The notes beneath the pieces were generated by a model that saw only the letters and a program-made list of their open reading frames with translations, was not told the origin of the DNA and did no database searches. 64,000 nt of DNA, from positions 248,001 to 312,000 of the forward strand of contig JAMLIB010000004.1 in the NCBI GenBank assembly GCA_023954415.1, given 5' to 3'. This document shows positions 26,921-35,512 of the stretch, in pieces. The stretch comes from Trueperaceae bacterium (GTDB lineage Bacteria; Deinococcota; Deinococci; Deinococcales; Trueperaceae). Numbering within the stretch: position 1 is the stretch's first letter; every line of letters starts with the position of its first letter. The translations under genes were made by a program, and so were the position numbers.

Positions 26921-27935
26921 AGCCCTGATCGCCGCGGCCCCACGGGACGCCGCGCGCGTCATCACGTTCTCGCAAGCCGTGCGCGAGGCGCTCGCCGAGG
27001 AGATGCGCCGCGACGAACGCGTCTTCATCATCGGCGAGGACGTCGCGGAGGCGGGCACGCCCTTCAAGGTCCTCTCGGGTCTGGTCGAGGAGTTCGGGCC
27101 CGGCCGGGTCATAGACACGCCGATATCCGAAGCGGGCTTCACCGGCCTCGCCGTCGGCGCCGCCATGACCGGGATGCGGCCGGTCGTCGACCTGATGTTC
27201 GGCGACTTCCTCACCCTGGTCATGGACCAGCTGGTCAACCAGGCGGCCAAGACGCACTACATGTCGGGCGGGAAGCTCAAGGTGCCGATGGTGCTCCGCA
27301 CGACCCTCGGCGCGACGCGGCGCTCGGCCGCGCAGCATAGTCAGAGCCTCCAGGCCTGGGTCAGCCACGTGCCGGGTCTCATCGTGGTCACCCCCTCCAC
27401 GCCGTACGACGCGAAGGGGCTCCTCAAGACGGCCATCAGGAACGACAACCCGGTGGTCTTCTTCGAGGACAAGATGGGCTACACGGACAAGGGCGAAGTG
27501 CCGGAAGGCGACTACTCGATCCCCTTCGGCGTCGCCGACGTGAAGCGCGTCGGCGAGCACGTCACGCTCGTCGCCACGAGCAGCATGGTGCAGGTCGCGC
27601 TCAAGGCGGCGGAGCGGCTCGAGCAGCTCGGCATCAGCGCGGAGGTCGTCGATCCGCGGACGCTCTTCCCGCTCGACAAGGAGACCCTCGTCGCGTCGGC
27701 GAGGAAGACGGGCCACGCGATCGTCATCGACGAAGGTTACGAGCGTTACGGGGTGACGGCGGAGCTCGCCGCCGTCATAGCGGACGGCGCCTTCTACCAC
27801 CTGGACGCCCCCGTGAAGCGCCTAGGCGCCATGGACGTGCCGGTGCCCTTCTCTCCCACGCTGGAGGACGTGACCGTCCCCACCCCCGAAGTAGTCGTCG
27901 CGCTCACCAAGCGGTTGCTGGCCGGAGAGGCCTGA
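26907..27935 (+). CDS. Thiamin-diphosphate dehydrogenase E1 beta subunit
   Basis: The 342-residue partner of E1 alpha is recognisable from ITFSQAVREALAEEMRRDER, IIGEDVAEAGTPFKV, DTPISEAGFTGLAVGAAM and the transketolase C-terminal domain (STSEVVD-type region ISAEVVDPRTLFPLDKETL). It binds the pyrimidine side of thiamin diphosphate at the alpha-beta interface. GAGGTGA lies before the ATG. The first 17 residues are an extension. With E1 alpha it forms an alpha2beta2 tetramer. Substrate could be acetoin or a 2-oxo acid released by the amidohydrolase pathway (inference). Confidence 0.92.
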   Translation: MSTLEALIAAAPRDAARVITFSQAVREALAEEMRRDERVFIIGEDVAEAGTPFKVLSGLVEEFGPGRVIDTPISEAGFTGLAVGAAMTGMRPVVDLMFGDFLTLVMDQLVNQAAKTHYMSGGKLKVPMVLRTTLGATRRSAAQHSQSLQAWVSHVPGLIVVTPSTPYDAKGLLKTAIRNDNPVVFFEDKMGYTDKGEVPEGDYSIPFGVADVKRVGEHVTLVATSSMVQVALKAAERLEQLGISAEVVDPRTLFPLDKETLVASARKTGHAIVIDEGYERYGVTAELAAVIADGAFYHLDAPVKRLGAMDVPVPFSPTLEDVTVPTPEVVVALTKRLLAGEA

Positions 27936-27961
27936 GGCGCGCCCAAAGGAGTCTGTCAGCC

Positions 27962-29323
27962 ATGGCTATCCATACCTACGGCACGATGGGGGTCGACTGG
28001 GAGCAGAGGATCGACTTCGAGCGACTCCGCACCCAGCGCCTCGAGCGCATCAAGGCGGTGTTGGAGCGGTCGGAGGCCGGCGCCCTGCTGCTCTTCGACA
28101 TGAACAACGTGCGCTACGTGACCTCCACGCACATCGGTACGTGGGCGCAGGACAAGGTCGCGCGCTTCACCCTCCTGACCCGGGGTGGCGCTCCGATCCT
28201 CTGGGACTTCGGTTCCGCCGCCAGACACCACCAGCTCTACGCGCCGTGGCTGGACGGCGCCGAGCGTTCGAGGCCGGGCGTGTCCATGCTGCGCGGGACC
28301 ATCTCGCCGCAGATGGGCAGGGCCGAGAAGGTCGCGGCCGACATCTACCGGGAGCTGGCCGCGCGCGGCCTCGAGCGCGAGCCGGTCGCCATCGACCTGG
28401 TGGAGCTTCCGGTCCTCTTCGCCCTGCAGAAGCTCGGGCTCGAGGTCGTCGACGGGCAGCAGCTCATGCTCGAGGCCCGCAAGATCAAGACGGTCGACGA
28501 GATCTCGCTCCTGACGCACGCGGCCGGGATGGTGGACGGCGCGTACCAGCTCGTCTACGAGAACCTGCGTCCTGGTGTCAGGGAGAACGACATCGTCGGG
28601 CTCGTCACGAAGTTCCTGTACGAGCACGGGTCCGAGATGGTTGAGGGCGTGAACGCCATCAGCGGCGAGCGCTGCAACCCGCACCCGCACGTCGCCTCCG
28701 ATCGCATGTTGAGGCCGGGCGACCCGGCTTACTTCGACATCCTCCAGAGCTACATGGGCTACCGGACCTGCTACTACCGGACCTTCGTGGTGGGGAGCGC
28801 GTCGCGCGCGCAGGTGAGCGCCTACGACAAGTGCCGCGACCTGCTTGACCACGCCATCAGCCTCATCCGGCCCGGCGTCACGACGGCCGAGGTCGTCGAA
28901 GTGTGGCCGCGCGCGCAGGAGTTCGGCTTCCCGGACGAGGAGCTGGCATTCGCCCTGCAGTACGGTCACGGCATCGGCCTGAACATCTGGGAGAAGCCCA
29001 TCTTCAGCCGCCTCGTGTCGTTCGACCATCCGGAAGTGATCGAGGAGGGGATGGTCTTCGCGCTCGAGACGTTCTGGCCGGCGAGCGACGGCTGGTCCGC
29101 GGCCCGGATCGAGGAGGAGGTCGTCGTCACGAGCGACGGTTGCGAGATCATCTCGCGCTTCCCCGCCGAGCAGCTCATGGTCACCGGTCCCAGGTACTAC
29201 AGCACCGCGGGGCCGCTCCCCACGGTCAGGGACACCCAGTCGGCGCTCAACAACCCGAGGGTGGCCCCGCGCCTGCCGGCCGCGGACGCCGGTGCGGCGG
29301 GCGCCGGCGGCGCCGAGGGATGA
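27962..29323 (+). CDS. M24-family (creatinase/prolidase-like) protein with altered metal site
   Basis: The 453-residue protein has an N-terminal creatinase-type domain (ALLLFDMNNVRYVTSTHIG) and a C-terminal pita-bread domain. In metallopeptidases of this fold the two metals are held by D-x10-D, H, E and E. Here the first Asp is present in YFDILQSYMGYRTCYY, but the second Asp position, 11 residues on, is Cys. The His (YGHGIGLNIW) and both Glu (FALETFWP, ARIEEEVVV) remain. Such loss is like creatinase, which works without metal. I therefore favour a C-N hydrolase or lyase on a small molecule over an aminopeptidase. AAGGAG precedes the ATG. It sits between the E1 and E2 genes. Confidence 0.8.
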   Translation: MAIHTYGTMGVDWEQRIDFERLRTQRLERIKAVLERSEAGALLLFDMNNVRYVTSTHIGTWAQDKVARFTLLTRGGAPILWDFGSAARHHQLYAPWLDGAERSRPGVSMLRGTISPQMGRAEKVAADIYRELAARGLEREPVAIDLVELPVLFALQKLGLEVVDGQQLMLEARKIKTVDEISLLTHAAGMVDGAYQLVYENLRPGVRENDIVGLVTKFLYEHGSEMVEGVNAISGERCNPHPHVASDRMLRPGDPAYFDILQSYMGYRTCYYRTFVVGSASRAQVSAYDKCRDLLDHAISLIRPGVTTAEVVEVWPRAQEFGFPDEELAFALQYGHGIGLNIWEKPIFSRLVSFDHPEVIEEGMVFALETFWPASDGWSAARIEEEVVVTSDGCEIISRFPAEQLMVTGPRYYSTAGPLPTVRDTQSALNNPRVAPRLPAADAGAAGAGGAEG

Positions 29324-29341
29324 CCGGGTCGGCGGAGGCGG

Positions 29342-30661
29342 GTGAGCCGGAGCATGGCTAAGGACGTCATCATGCCTGCCCTGGGCATGGCGCAGGAGAG
29401 CGGCGTCCTCGTGAAGTGGCTCGTGGCCGAAGGCGCGAGCGTCAGCGAGGGCGACCCGCTCATGGAGGTCGAGACCGACAAGGCGATCGTCGAGGTACCG
29501 GCGACCGCCTCCGGGGTCCTCTCGTCCGTCGCCCACCGCGAGGGGGCCGAGGTCAAGATCGGCACGGTGCTGGCCGTGCTCCTGGCGCCGGGAGAGGAGG
29601 CGGGTGGCCCGTCACGAACGCCGAGCACGCCGCGCCCCTCCGCCGGGCTGGCCGCAGCGGTGGCAGCCCCCGCCGTCGCCACTTCACACGCCGTGGCGCT
29701 TACGCCGCCGCCCCTTCCCGCGCCGAGGGAAGCCAGCGGGCCTGGGGCGAGCGGCGGACGTCCGCTCGGCTCGCCGAAGGCCAAGCGGCTCGCCCGCCAG
29801 CGCGGCATCGCGTTGGAGGGGGTCGTCGGCACCGGCCCCGGCGGCGCGGTCAGGGCGGTGGACCTGGGCCTGCGCGCGCAGGCCGCGGCCGCGGGTATGC
29901 CGCGCACCTCAGCGGCATCCGCCCTCGACCCGCGCACGCACGCCGCGACCGCGGTTCCGGTGCCGGAGGCCGTACACGCCGTCGTCCCTGCCCCCGTCAC
30001 CGCGGCGGCGGTGCGCCGGTCGACCGAGGCGGCCGCCCTCGCGAGCGGCACGGCGTGGTGTCAGACGAGGCTCGATGCCGCGCGACTCATGGAGTTCCTC
30101 GAGAGAGCCAACTCTTCCGGGGCGCATGCCAAGCTCGGGACCGCATGGCCCGAGAGGATCGTGGCTGCCGACGTGTTGGTCAAGGCCCTCGTCGGTGCCT
30201 TGAGTCGCTCTGCTGGCCCGGACGCCGGAGCTTCGGCGGGCGGCGTCACGATCAACGTCTACTCCGCCACCGGGGAGGGGCGCGGCGTGGCCATCGGCGC
30301 CACGCAGACGCGTTCCGTCCTCGACGTCTCCCTCGCGCGCGAGGGTGCGGAGCCGGCGAGTGCCGGTGACGGGCGACGTCGGGACGAGGCCACGCCGCCC
30401 ATCGTCGTCGACGACCGCAGCGCGCAGGCCTTCGAGCAGTCGTCGGGGACGACGCTGCCCGCAGGGGTGCTGCTCAGGCTCACACTCGGACCCATCGCCG
30501 GCCCGGGCTCCGGACCGGGCGGTCCGGATGGCGGTCGGCGCGAAGCCAGCCTGCGGCTGGACTACGACTCGCTGGCACTGGGCGACCCCAAGGCGGCCGC
30601 CATCTTCTCCCACCTCGGCCGCGTCCTGGAGGACCCGTTCTCCTTGGCCGTCTACGGTTGA
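29342..30661 (+). CDS. Lipoyl-bearing E2-like protein with degenerate acyltransferase domain
   Basis: The 439-residue protein has an intact lipoyl domain (VETDKAIVEVPATASGVL, lipoyl lysine in TDKA), then a proline-alanine linker. A peripheral-subunit-binding domain follows (SPKAKRLARQRGIALEGVVG, GTGPGGAVRAVDL), then a C-terminal domain about 200 residues long. The catalytic HRxxDG motif of E2 enzymes should lie near the C-terminus; the aligned stretch reads RLDYDSLALGDPKAAAIF, so both the histidine and the Asp-Gly are lost. The core of the catalytic domain is also low-complexity. It may act only as lipoyl carrier and scaffold, or the gene may be decaying. No E3 gene is nearby. GTG at 29342 is used; ATG at 29354 is possible. 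Confidence 0.8.
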   Translation: MSRSMAKDVIMPALGMAQESGVLVKWLVAEGASVSEGDPLMEVETDKAIVEVPATASGVLSSVAHREGAEVKIGTVLAVLLAPGEEAGGPSRTPSTPRPSAGLAAAVAAPAVATSHAVALTPPPLPAPREASGPGASGGRPLGSPKAKRLARQRGIALEGVVGTGPGGAVRAVDLGLRAQAAAAGMPRTSAASALDPRTHAATAVPVPEAVHAVVPAPVTAAAVRRSTEAAALASGTAWCQTRLDAARLMEFLERANSSGAHAKLGTAWPERIVAADVLVKALVGALSRSAGPDAGASAGGVTINVYSATGEGRGVAIGATQTRSVLDVSLAREGAEPASAGDGRRRDEATPPIVVDDRSAQAFEQSSGTTLPAGVLLRLTLGPIAGPGSGPGGPDGGRREASLRLDYDSLALGDPKAAAIFSHLGRVLEDPFSLAVYG

Positions 30662-30685
30662 GCCTGAACGCAGGAGGTTCGGTAG

Positions 30686-32131
30686 GTGAAAAGCATCTTC
30701 GAAGTCGAGGGGCGTTACCTCGGTCACGAGTGGGTCGCCGGCGACCGTACGTTCGACGTCACGAGCCCAGCTACGGGCGAGGTGATCGCCAGGGCCGCCG
30801 ATTGCGGTGCCGCCGAGGCCGCGGAGGCGGTGGACGTGGCCGAGCGGGCGTTCGCCGACTGGCGCGCTACCACCGCGTTCGCCCGCTCCGCGTTGCTTGA
30901 GCGGTGGGCCGACCTCATCCTCGAGCGGCAGACGGAGCTGGCCGAGCTGATGAGCGCGGAGATGGGCAAGCCGATCCGGGAGTCGCGCGGGGAGGTCGCC
31001 TACGCCGCCGGCTTCGTGAAGTGGTACGCGGAGGAGGCCAAGCGCGTCTACGGCGAGGCGTTCCCCAGCCACGTCGGCAACAAGCGCCTCTACGCCTTGA
31101 GGCAGCCGGTCGGGCCGGTGTTCGGCGTCACGCCGTGGAACTTCCCGGTGGCGATGGTGACCCGCAAGGCAGCGCCCGCCCTCGCGGCGGGCTGCACCTT
31201 CATCCTCAAGCCGGCCGAGCAGAGCCCCCTCTCGGCGTTGCTGACGGCCAAGCTGTGGCTGGACGCCGGCGGACCCGCGGGCACGCTGCAGGTCCTGACC
31301 GCCAGCGACCCCGTGCCGTTGTCCGACGTGCTGATCGCCGATCCGAGGATCAGGAAGGTGACCTTCACCGGGTCCACTCCGGTCGGCAAGATCCTCTACC
31401 GCAAGTCCGCCGAGACCGTGAAGCGCATCTCCCTCGAGCTCGGCGGGCACGCGCCGCTCATCGTCTTCGACGATGCCGACCTCGACGTGGCGGTCAGGGA
31501 GGCGATCGCCTGCAAGTACCGCAACTCCGGGCAGACGTGCGTCTGCACCAACCGCATCTACGTGCAGCGCGGCGTCCACGACGCGTTCGTGACCGCGTTC
31601 GCCGCGGCCAGTGAACGGCTGCGGGTCGGCGACCCGGCGCTCGATACCACGGACATAGGGCCACTGGTGGACGCCCAAGGCCTGACGAAGGTGCAGGAGC
31701 ACATGCGGGACGCCCTCGCCAAGGGGGCGTCCGTGGTCACTGGGGGCTCGGCGATCGAGGGGCTCTACTTCCGACCGACCGTCGTCACGGGGGTCGCGTC
31801 GGACATGCTCATGATGAACGAGGAGACGTTCGGTCCCGTCGCGCCGGTGAGCGTGTTCGACGACGAGACGGAGATCGTGCGCCTGGCGAACGACACCCCT
31901 TACGGCCTCGCCGCCTACGTCTTCACGAACGACCTGTCGCGCGCCCACCGCATGGCCGAGGCGCTGGATTACGGGATCGTCGGTATCAACGACGGCGTGC
32001 CGTCCACGCCGCAGGCCCCCTTCGGCGGCGTGAAGCAGTCGGGCATCGGTCGCGAGGGCGGCCCGTGGGGCATCGAGGAGTACCTGGAGATCAAGTACGT
32101 CTCCGTCGGGATCCGCACCAGCCCGAGCTGA
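30686..32131 (+). CDS. gabD: NAD(P)-dependent succinate-semialdehyde dehydrogenase family aldehyde dehydrogenase
   Basis: The 481-residue aldehyde dehydrogenase has the cofactor segment TPWNFPVAMVTRKAAPALAA, the general base glutamate in ISLELGGHAPLIVF, the catalytic cysteine in NSGQTCVCTNRIYVQ, and the GGVKQSGIGREGG C-terminal motif. Overall wording is that of GabD-type enzymes, which oxidise succinate semialdehyde to succinate; the exact aldehyde is inferred. The cysteine two residues after the nucleophile (TCVC) is usual in GabD. GTG at 30686 follows AGGAGG. It is the last gene of the catabolic operon, so the pathway probably yields a four-carbon semialdehyde or similar. Confidence 0.9.
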   Translation: MKSIFEVEGRYLGHEWVAGDRTFDVTSPATGEVIARAADCGAAEAAEAVDVAERAFADWRATTAFARSALLERWADLILERQTELAELMSAEMGKPIRESRGEVAYAAGFVKWYAEEAKRVYGEAFPSHVGNKRLYALRQPVGPVFGVTPWNFPVAMVTRKAAPALAAGCTFILKPAEQSPLSALLTAKLWLDAGGPAGTLQVLTASDPVPLSDVLIADPRIRKVTFTGSTPVGKILYRKSAETVKRISLELGGHAPLIVFDDADLDVAVREAIACKYRNSGQTCVCTNRIYVQRGVHDAFVTAFAAASERLRVGDPALDTTDIGPLVDAQGLTKVQEHMRDALAKGASVVTGGSAIEGLYFRPTVVTGVASDMLMMNEETFGPVAPVSVFDDETEIVRLANDTPYGLAAYVFTNDLSRAHRMAEALDYGIVGINDGVPSTPQAPFGGVKQSGIGREGGPWGIEEYLEIKYVSVGIRTSPS

Positions 32132-32148
32132 GAGCGCACCGTCGGTCG

Positions 32149-32177
32149 ACCGGCGGGTCGGTACTCGGCCCGCCGGT
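32149..32177. terminator. Hairpin between convergent gabD and Gfo/Idh/MocA genes
   Basis: ACCGGCGGG at 32149-32157 pairs perfectly with 32169-32177 across an 11-base loop. It serves either strand. Confidence 0.65.
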
Positions 32178-32195
32178 GTGGCGGGGGCTGGGGCG

Positions 32196-33251
32196 CTAGC
32201 CGCCCACCGCCACGGGCCGTCCCCCGCTAGCGACCGAGCGGTACACGGCCTCGATCAGCGCGACGGAGCGGAAGCCCTCGTGCCCGTCGATGGCGGGCCT
32301 GCGGCCCTCGGCCAGCGCGGCGAAGAGGTCGGCGTACTGCCTGCGGTGGTTCTCGAACGAGATGGCCATGGGGTCGCTGGAGCCGCCCGTCGCCTGACCG
32401 CCGTGCGCGGCGAGGACGCTCGCGCGCTCCGCGTCGCCGCCAGCGCGCGTGCGCCAGTCGACGAGCACGTCGTCGTGCACGACAGCGAGGCCCTCCGAGC
32501 CGTACACCTCGAGGGCCTTCGGTCGGCCGGGCCATAAGGACGTGGCCGCGCCTATCTGCCCGAGGGCGCCGTTCTCGAAGCGGAGGCTCGCCACGAGCGT
32601 GTCCTCGACCTCGATGCGCTCGTGCGCCAGGGTGGCCGCGTAGGCGCAGACCTCGCGCACCGGGCCCAGCAGCCACAGGAGGAGGTCGACCTGGTGGATG
32701 GCCTGGTTCATGAGCGCGCCGCCGCCGTCGAGCGCCTGCGTGCCGCGCCAGGCGGCGCTGTCGTAGTACGCCTGCGTGCGGTACCACGGCACGTAGGCGT
32801 TGCCCTGGAGGAGCGCGCCGAGCCGGCCCGCGTCCACCGCCTGCTTGACGTACGCGTTAGCGTCCGCGAAGCGGCTCATGAACACCGTCGCCAACGCCAC
32901 GCCCGCCTCCTCGGCGGCGCGGATGAGCCGCCTGGCGCGCTCCGTGGTGACCTCGAGCGGCTTCTCGACGATCACGTGCTTGCCGGCGGCGATCGCCGCC
33001 AACGCCGGCTCCAGGTGCGCGCCCGACGGGGTGCAGACGGCCACGACGTCGACCTCCGGGTCCGCGACGGCCTCCGCGACCGAGGCGAACGCCTTCACGC
33101 CGTGCTTCTCGGCCAGGGCGCGGGGCTTCTCGGGCGTGCGGCCGGCCACGCCGACCAACCGCCCTTCCGGCAGACCCGTGACGGCGGCGATGTGCGCCGC
33201 CGCGATGTTGCCGGCACCGATGACGGCAACGCCGAAGCGGCGCTCGACCAT
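32196..33251 (-). CDS. Gfo/Idh/MocA-family oxidoreductase
   Basis: The 351-residue NAD(P)-dependent dehydrogenase starts with a Rossmann fold (VAVIGAGNIAAAHIAAV). It carries the family lysine in VIVEKPLEVTTERA, and a C-terminal alpha/beta substrate domain with the HQVDLLLWLLG histidine. Family members oxidise sugars, inositols and related polyols; the substrate is unknown here. ATG at 33251 overlaps the stop of the upstream small envelope gene by one base (TGATG), so the two are translationally coupled, which is unusual for this pairing. Confidence 0.93.
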   Translation of the reverse strand: MVERRFGVAVIGAGNIAAAHIAAVTGLPEGRLVGVAGRTPEKPRALAEKHGVKAFASVAEAVADPEVDVVAVCTPSGAHLEPALAAIAAGKHVIVEKPLEVTTERARRLIRAAEEAGVALATVFMSRFADANAYVKQAVDAGRLGALLQGNAYVPWYRTQAYYDSAAWRGTQALDGGGALMNQAIHQVDLLLWLLGPVREVCAYAATLAHERIEVEDTLVASLRFENGALGQIGAATSLWPGRPKALEVYGSEGLAVVHDDVLVDWRTRAGGDAERASVLAAHGGQATGGSSDPMAISFENHRRQYADLFAALAEGRRPAIDGHEGFRSVALIEAVYRSVASGGRPVAVGG

Positions 33252-33739
33252 CAGAAGTGGTAGTTGACGCCCAGCGCGGCGCCGAACGTCGGGATCCGCG
33301 CCGGCGAGCCGTTGCCGAGGCCGAACGAGCCGCCCAGCGTCGCCTCGAGGAAGAGCCCCAAGGGCGCGAGACCGAAGTCGACGAAGCGGAACTCGCCGCC
33401 CGCCAGCGCGTGGATGTCGAGCCAGGCGCCGCCGTTGCCGAACTCGATGGCCGGCCCGGCCCCGAGGTAGACGGCGAAGGGGCCCTCGGCGGCCACCGTC
33501 GTCATGGCGTCGACGCCGATGCCGAAGTGCGCGCTGCCGCCGCTGGCCGTCACGCGGCCGCTGACGCGCAGGTCGAAGCCGTTGGACAACGCGTTCGCGA
33601 TGCCGTAGTGGAGCGTGACGCCGAGCGGGTAACCGCTCCTGACGCCGAACCAGTTCTGGGCGTTGGCGTTGCCGAAGAGGGCGAGGAGACAGAGGAGAGC
33701 TAGGGGGGCGAACACCCGACGGTGAGAGGTGAGGTTCAT
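33251..33739 (-). CDS. Small secreted beta-barrel-like outer-membrane protein
   Basis: The 162-residue product has a signal peptide ([20 protein letters not shown]). It then shows alternating hydrophobic/polar strands rich in glycine ([37 protein letters not shown]) and ends in the aromatic residue of ALGVNYHF, as outer-membrane barrels do. I do not recognise a named family. About eight strands fit the length. ATG at 33739 was chosen because it gives the signal peptide directly; a longer frame runs into the prpD promoter region. Confidence 0.7.
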   Translation of the reverse strand: MNLTSHRRVFAPLALLCLLALFGNANAQNWFGVRSGYPLGVTLHYGIANALSNGFDLRVSGRVTASGGSAHFGIGVDAMTTVAAEGPFAVYLGAGPAIEFGNGGAWLDIHALAGGEFRFVDFGLAPLGLFLEATLGGSFGLGNGSPARIPTFGAALGVNYHF

Positions 33740-33917
33740 GCCCGCCATTCTCCCGGATGTTCGGATGAGGTGGTGCCAAGAGTTCCACGTCTGCGGTCTC
33801 GTTGCGGCCTTCGCGTCCACGTGCCGTGGCGTGATCGCCGCGGCCTCGTCCCGGTCTTCCGCCCCGCTCGCCGCGGGGAGTTCGCCCGGACGGGCGGATG
33901 CTATCGTCCGTGAGACG

Positions 33918-35420
33918 ATGAAGTCCCATCAGGTCCGCACTTACAAGTCCGCCGAGCACCTGCCGCGCGAGGAGCAGCTCGCCTGGAAGCTCGCCGCGGT
34001 GGCAACCGACCCCGTTCCCCTCGAGCCTGCCGTGCTGGAGATGATCGGCAACCGGATCATCGACAACGCGTCCGTGGCCGTCGCCTCCCTGGCGAGGCGC
34101 CCGGTGGTGACCGCCCGCACGCAGGCGTTGGCTCACCCGCGCGCTCCCGGCGCCGCCGTCTTCGGCGTCGGCAACGCGCGCACGTTCTCGCCGGAGTGGG
34201 CCGCCTGGGCCAACGGCGTGGCCGTGCGCGAGCTCGACTACCACGACACCTTCCTGGCCGCCGACTACTCGCACCCCGGCGACAACATCCCGCCCATCCT
34301 CGCCGTCGCTCAGACGAAGGGGCTCGGCGGGCGCGACCTGGCGCGGGGCTTGGCCGCCGGCTACGAGCTGCAGATCGACCTCGTGAAGGGCATCTGCCTG
34401 CACGAGCACAAGATCGACCACATCGCCCACCTCGGCCCGTCGGCCGCCGGTGGCATCGCCGCCCTCCTCGACCTGAGCACGGAGACGGCCTACCAGGCCA
34501 TCCAGCAGGCCCTGCACGTCACCACCACCACGCGCCAGTCGCGCAAGGGCGAGATCTCGTCCTGGAAGGCCTACGCACCCGCCTTCGCGGGCAAGATGGC
34601 GATCGAGGCCGTCGACCGCACCATGCGCGGCGAGGGCGCGCCGTCGCCCGCGTACGAGGGCGAGGACGGCTTCATCGCGTGGCTCCTCTCCGGGCCGCAG
34701 GCGCGCTACACGGTGCCGCTGCCGGAAGCGGGCGAGCCGAAGCGCGCCATCCTCGACTCCTACACGAAGGAGCACTCCGCGGAGTACCAGAGCCAGGCGC
34801 TCATCGACCTCGCGCGGCGCATGGGGGCGAGGATCGCGGACACGGACGCCGTCGAGTCCGTCGTCATCCACACGAGCCACCACACCCACTACGTGATCGG
34901 CACCGGCTCGAACGACCCGCAGAAGTTCGACCCGACCGCCAGCCGGGAGACCCTCGACCATTCGATCATGTACATCTTCGCCGTCGCCCTCCAGGACCGC
35001 GCCTGGCACCACGAGCGCAGCTACGCTCCTGAGCGCGCGCAGCGGCCCGACACGGTGCGGCTGTGGCGCAAGGTCGGCACGGTCGAGGACGAGGAGTGGA
35101 CGCGGCGTTACCACTCGACGGACCCGAACGAGAAGGCCTTCGGTGGCCGCGTGGTGGTCACGCTGACGGACGGCACGGTCGTCGAGGACGAGATCGCTGT
35201 CGCCGACGCCCATCCGCTGGGCGCCAGGCCGTTCGCGCGGCAGCAGTACGTCGCGAAGTTCAGGACGCTGGCGGAAGGCGTGGTCGCCGAGGCCGAGCAG
35301 GCCAGGTTCCTGGAGCTGACGGCACGCCTCGGCGAGCTGACGCCCGCCGAGGTCGCGCAACTGAACGTGGTCGTGGCGCCGGAGAAGCTCGGTGGCGAGG
35401 CGCCGGCCGGGATCTTCTGA
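33918..35420 (+). CDS. prpD: 2-methylcitrate dehydratase, PrpD/MmgE family
   Basis: The 500-residue protein has the MmgE/PrpD fold: [43 protein letters not shown] with the conserved D-x-H-D motif, and [12 protein letters not shown]-like text. It dehydrates 2-methylcitrate to 2-methyl-cis-aconitate in propionyl-CoA oxidation. The ATG at 33918 follows a possible TATCGT element by ten bases and there is no ribosome site, so a very short leader is likely. A longer in-frame reading overlaps the divergent gene and is rejected. prpC and prpB follow. Confidence 0.93.
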   Translation: MKSHQVRTYKSAEHLPREEQLAWKLAAVATDPVPLEPAVLEMIGNRIIDNASVAVASLARRPVVTARTQALAHPRAPGAAVFGVGNARTFSPEWAAWANGVAVRELDYHDTFLAADYSHPGDNIPPILAVAQTKGLGGRDLARGLAAGYELQIDLVKGICLHEHKIDHIAHLGPSAAGGIAALLDLSTETAYQAIQQALHVTTTTRQSRKGEISSWKAYAPAFAGKMAIEAVDRTMRGEGAPSPAYEGEDGFIAWLLSGPQARYTVPLPEAGEPKRAILDSYTKEHSAEYQSQALIDLARRMGARIADTDAVESVVIHTSHHTHYVIGTGSNDPQKFDPTASRETLDHSIMYIFAVALQDRAWHHERSYAPERAQRPDTVRLWRKVGTVEDEEWTRRYHSTDPNEKAFGGRVVVTLTDGTVVEDEIAVADAHPLGARPFARQQYVAKFRTLAEGVVAEAEQARFLELTARLGELTPAEVAQLNVVVAPEKLGGEAPAGIF

Positions 35421-35512
35421 ATGGAACGCCCTCCCGCTGCGGTCTTCGCGGCAAGGGCACTTCGGACGCAGGGGCCTACCAGCGGCCGCCCGTCCGAGCG
35501 GAGGTGAGTGAA

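Noticed and set aside
27962-29323. M24 gene considered as a DddP-type DMSP lyase
   Set aside because: The metal-ligand pattern around the first Asp does not match what I recall for DddP, and the neighbours are not DMSP genes; kept only as a remote option.
14362-32131. Cluster considered as an acetoin catabolism operon
   Set aside because: There is no dihydrolipoamide dehydrogenase or acoX-like gene, the E2 catalytic motif is missing, and the amidohydrolases and M24 protein do not fit acetoin use.
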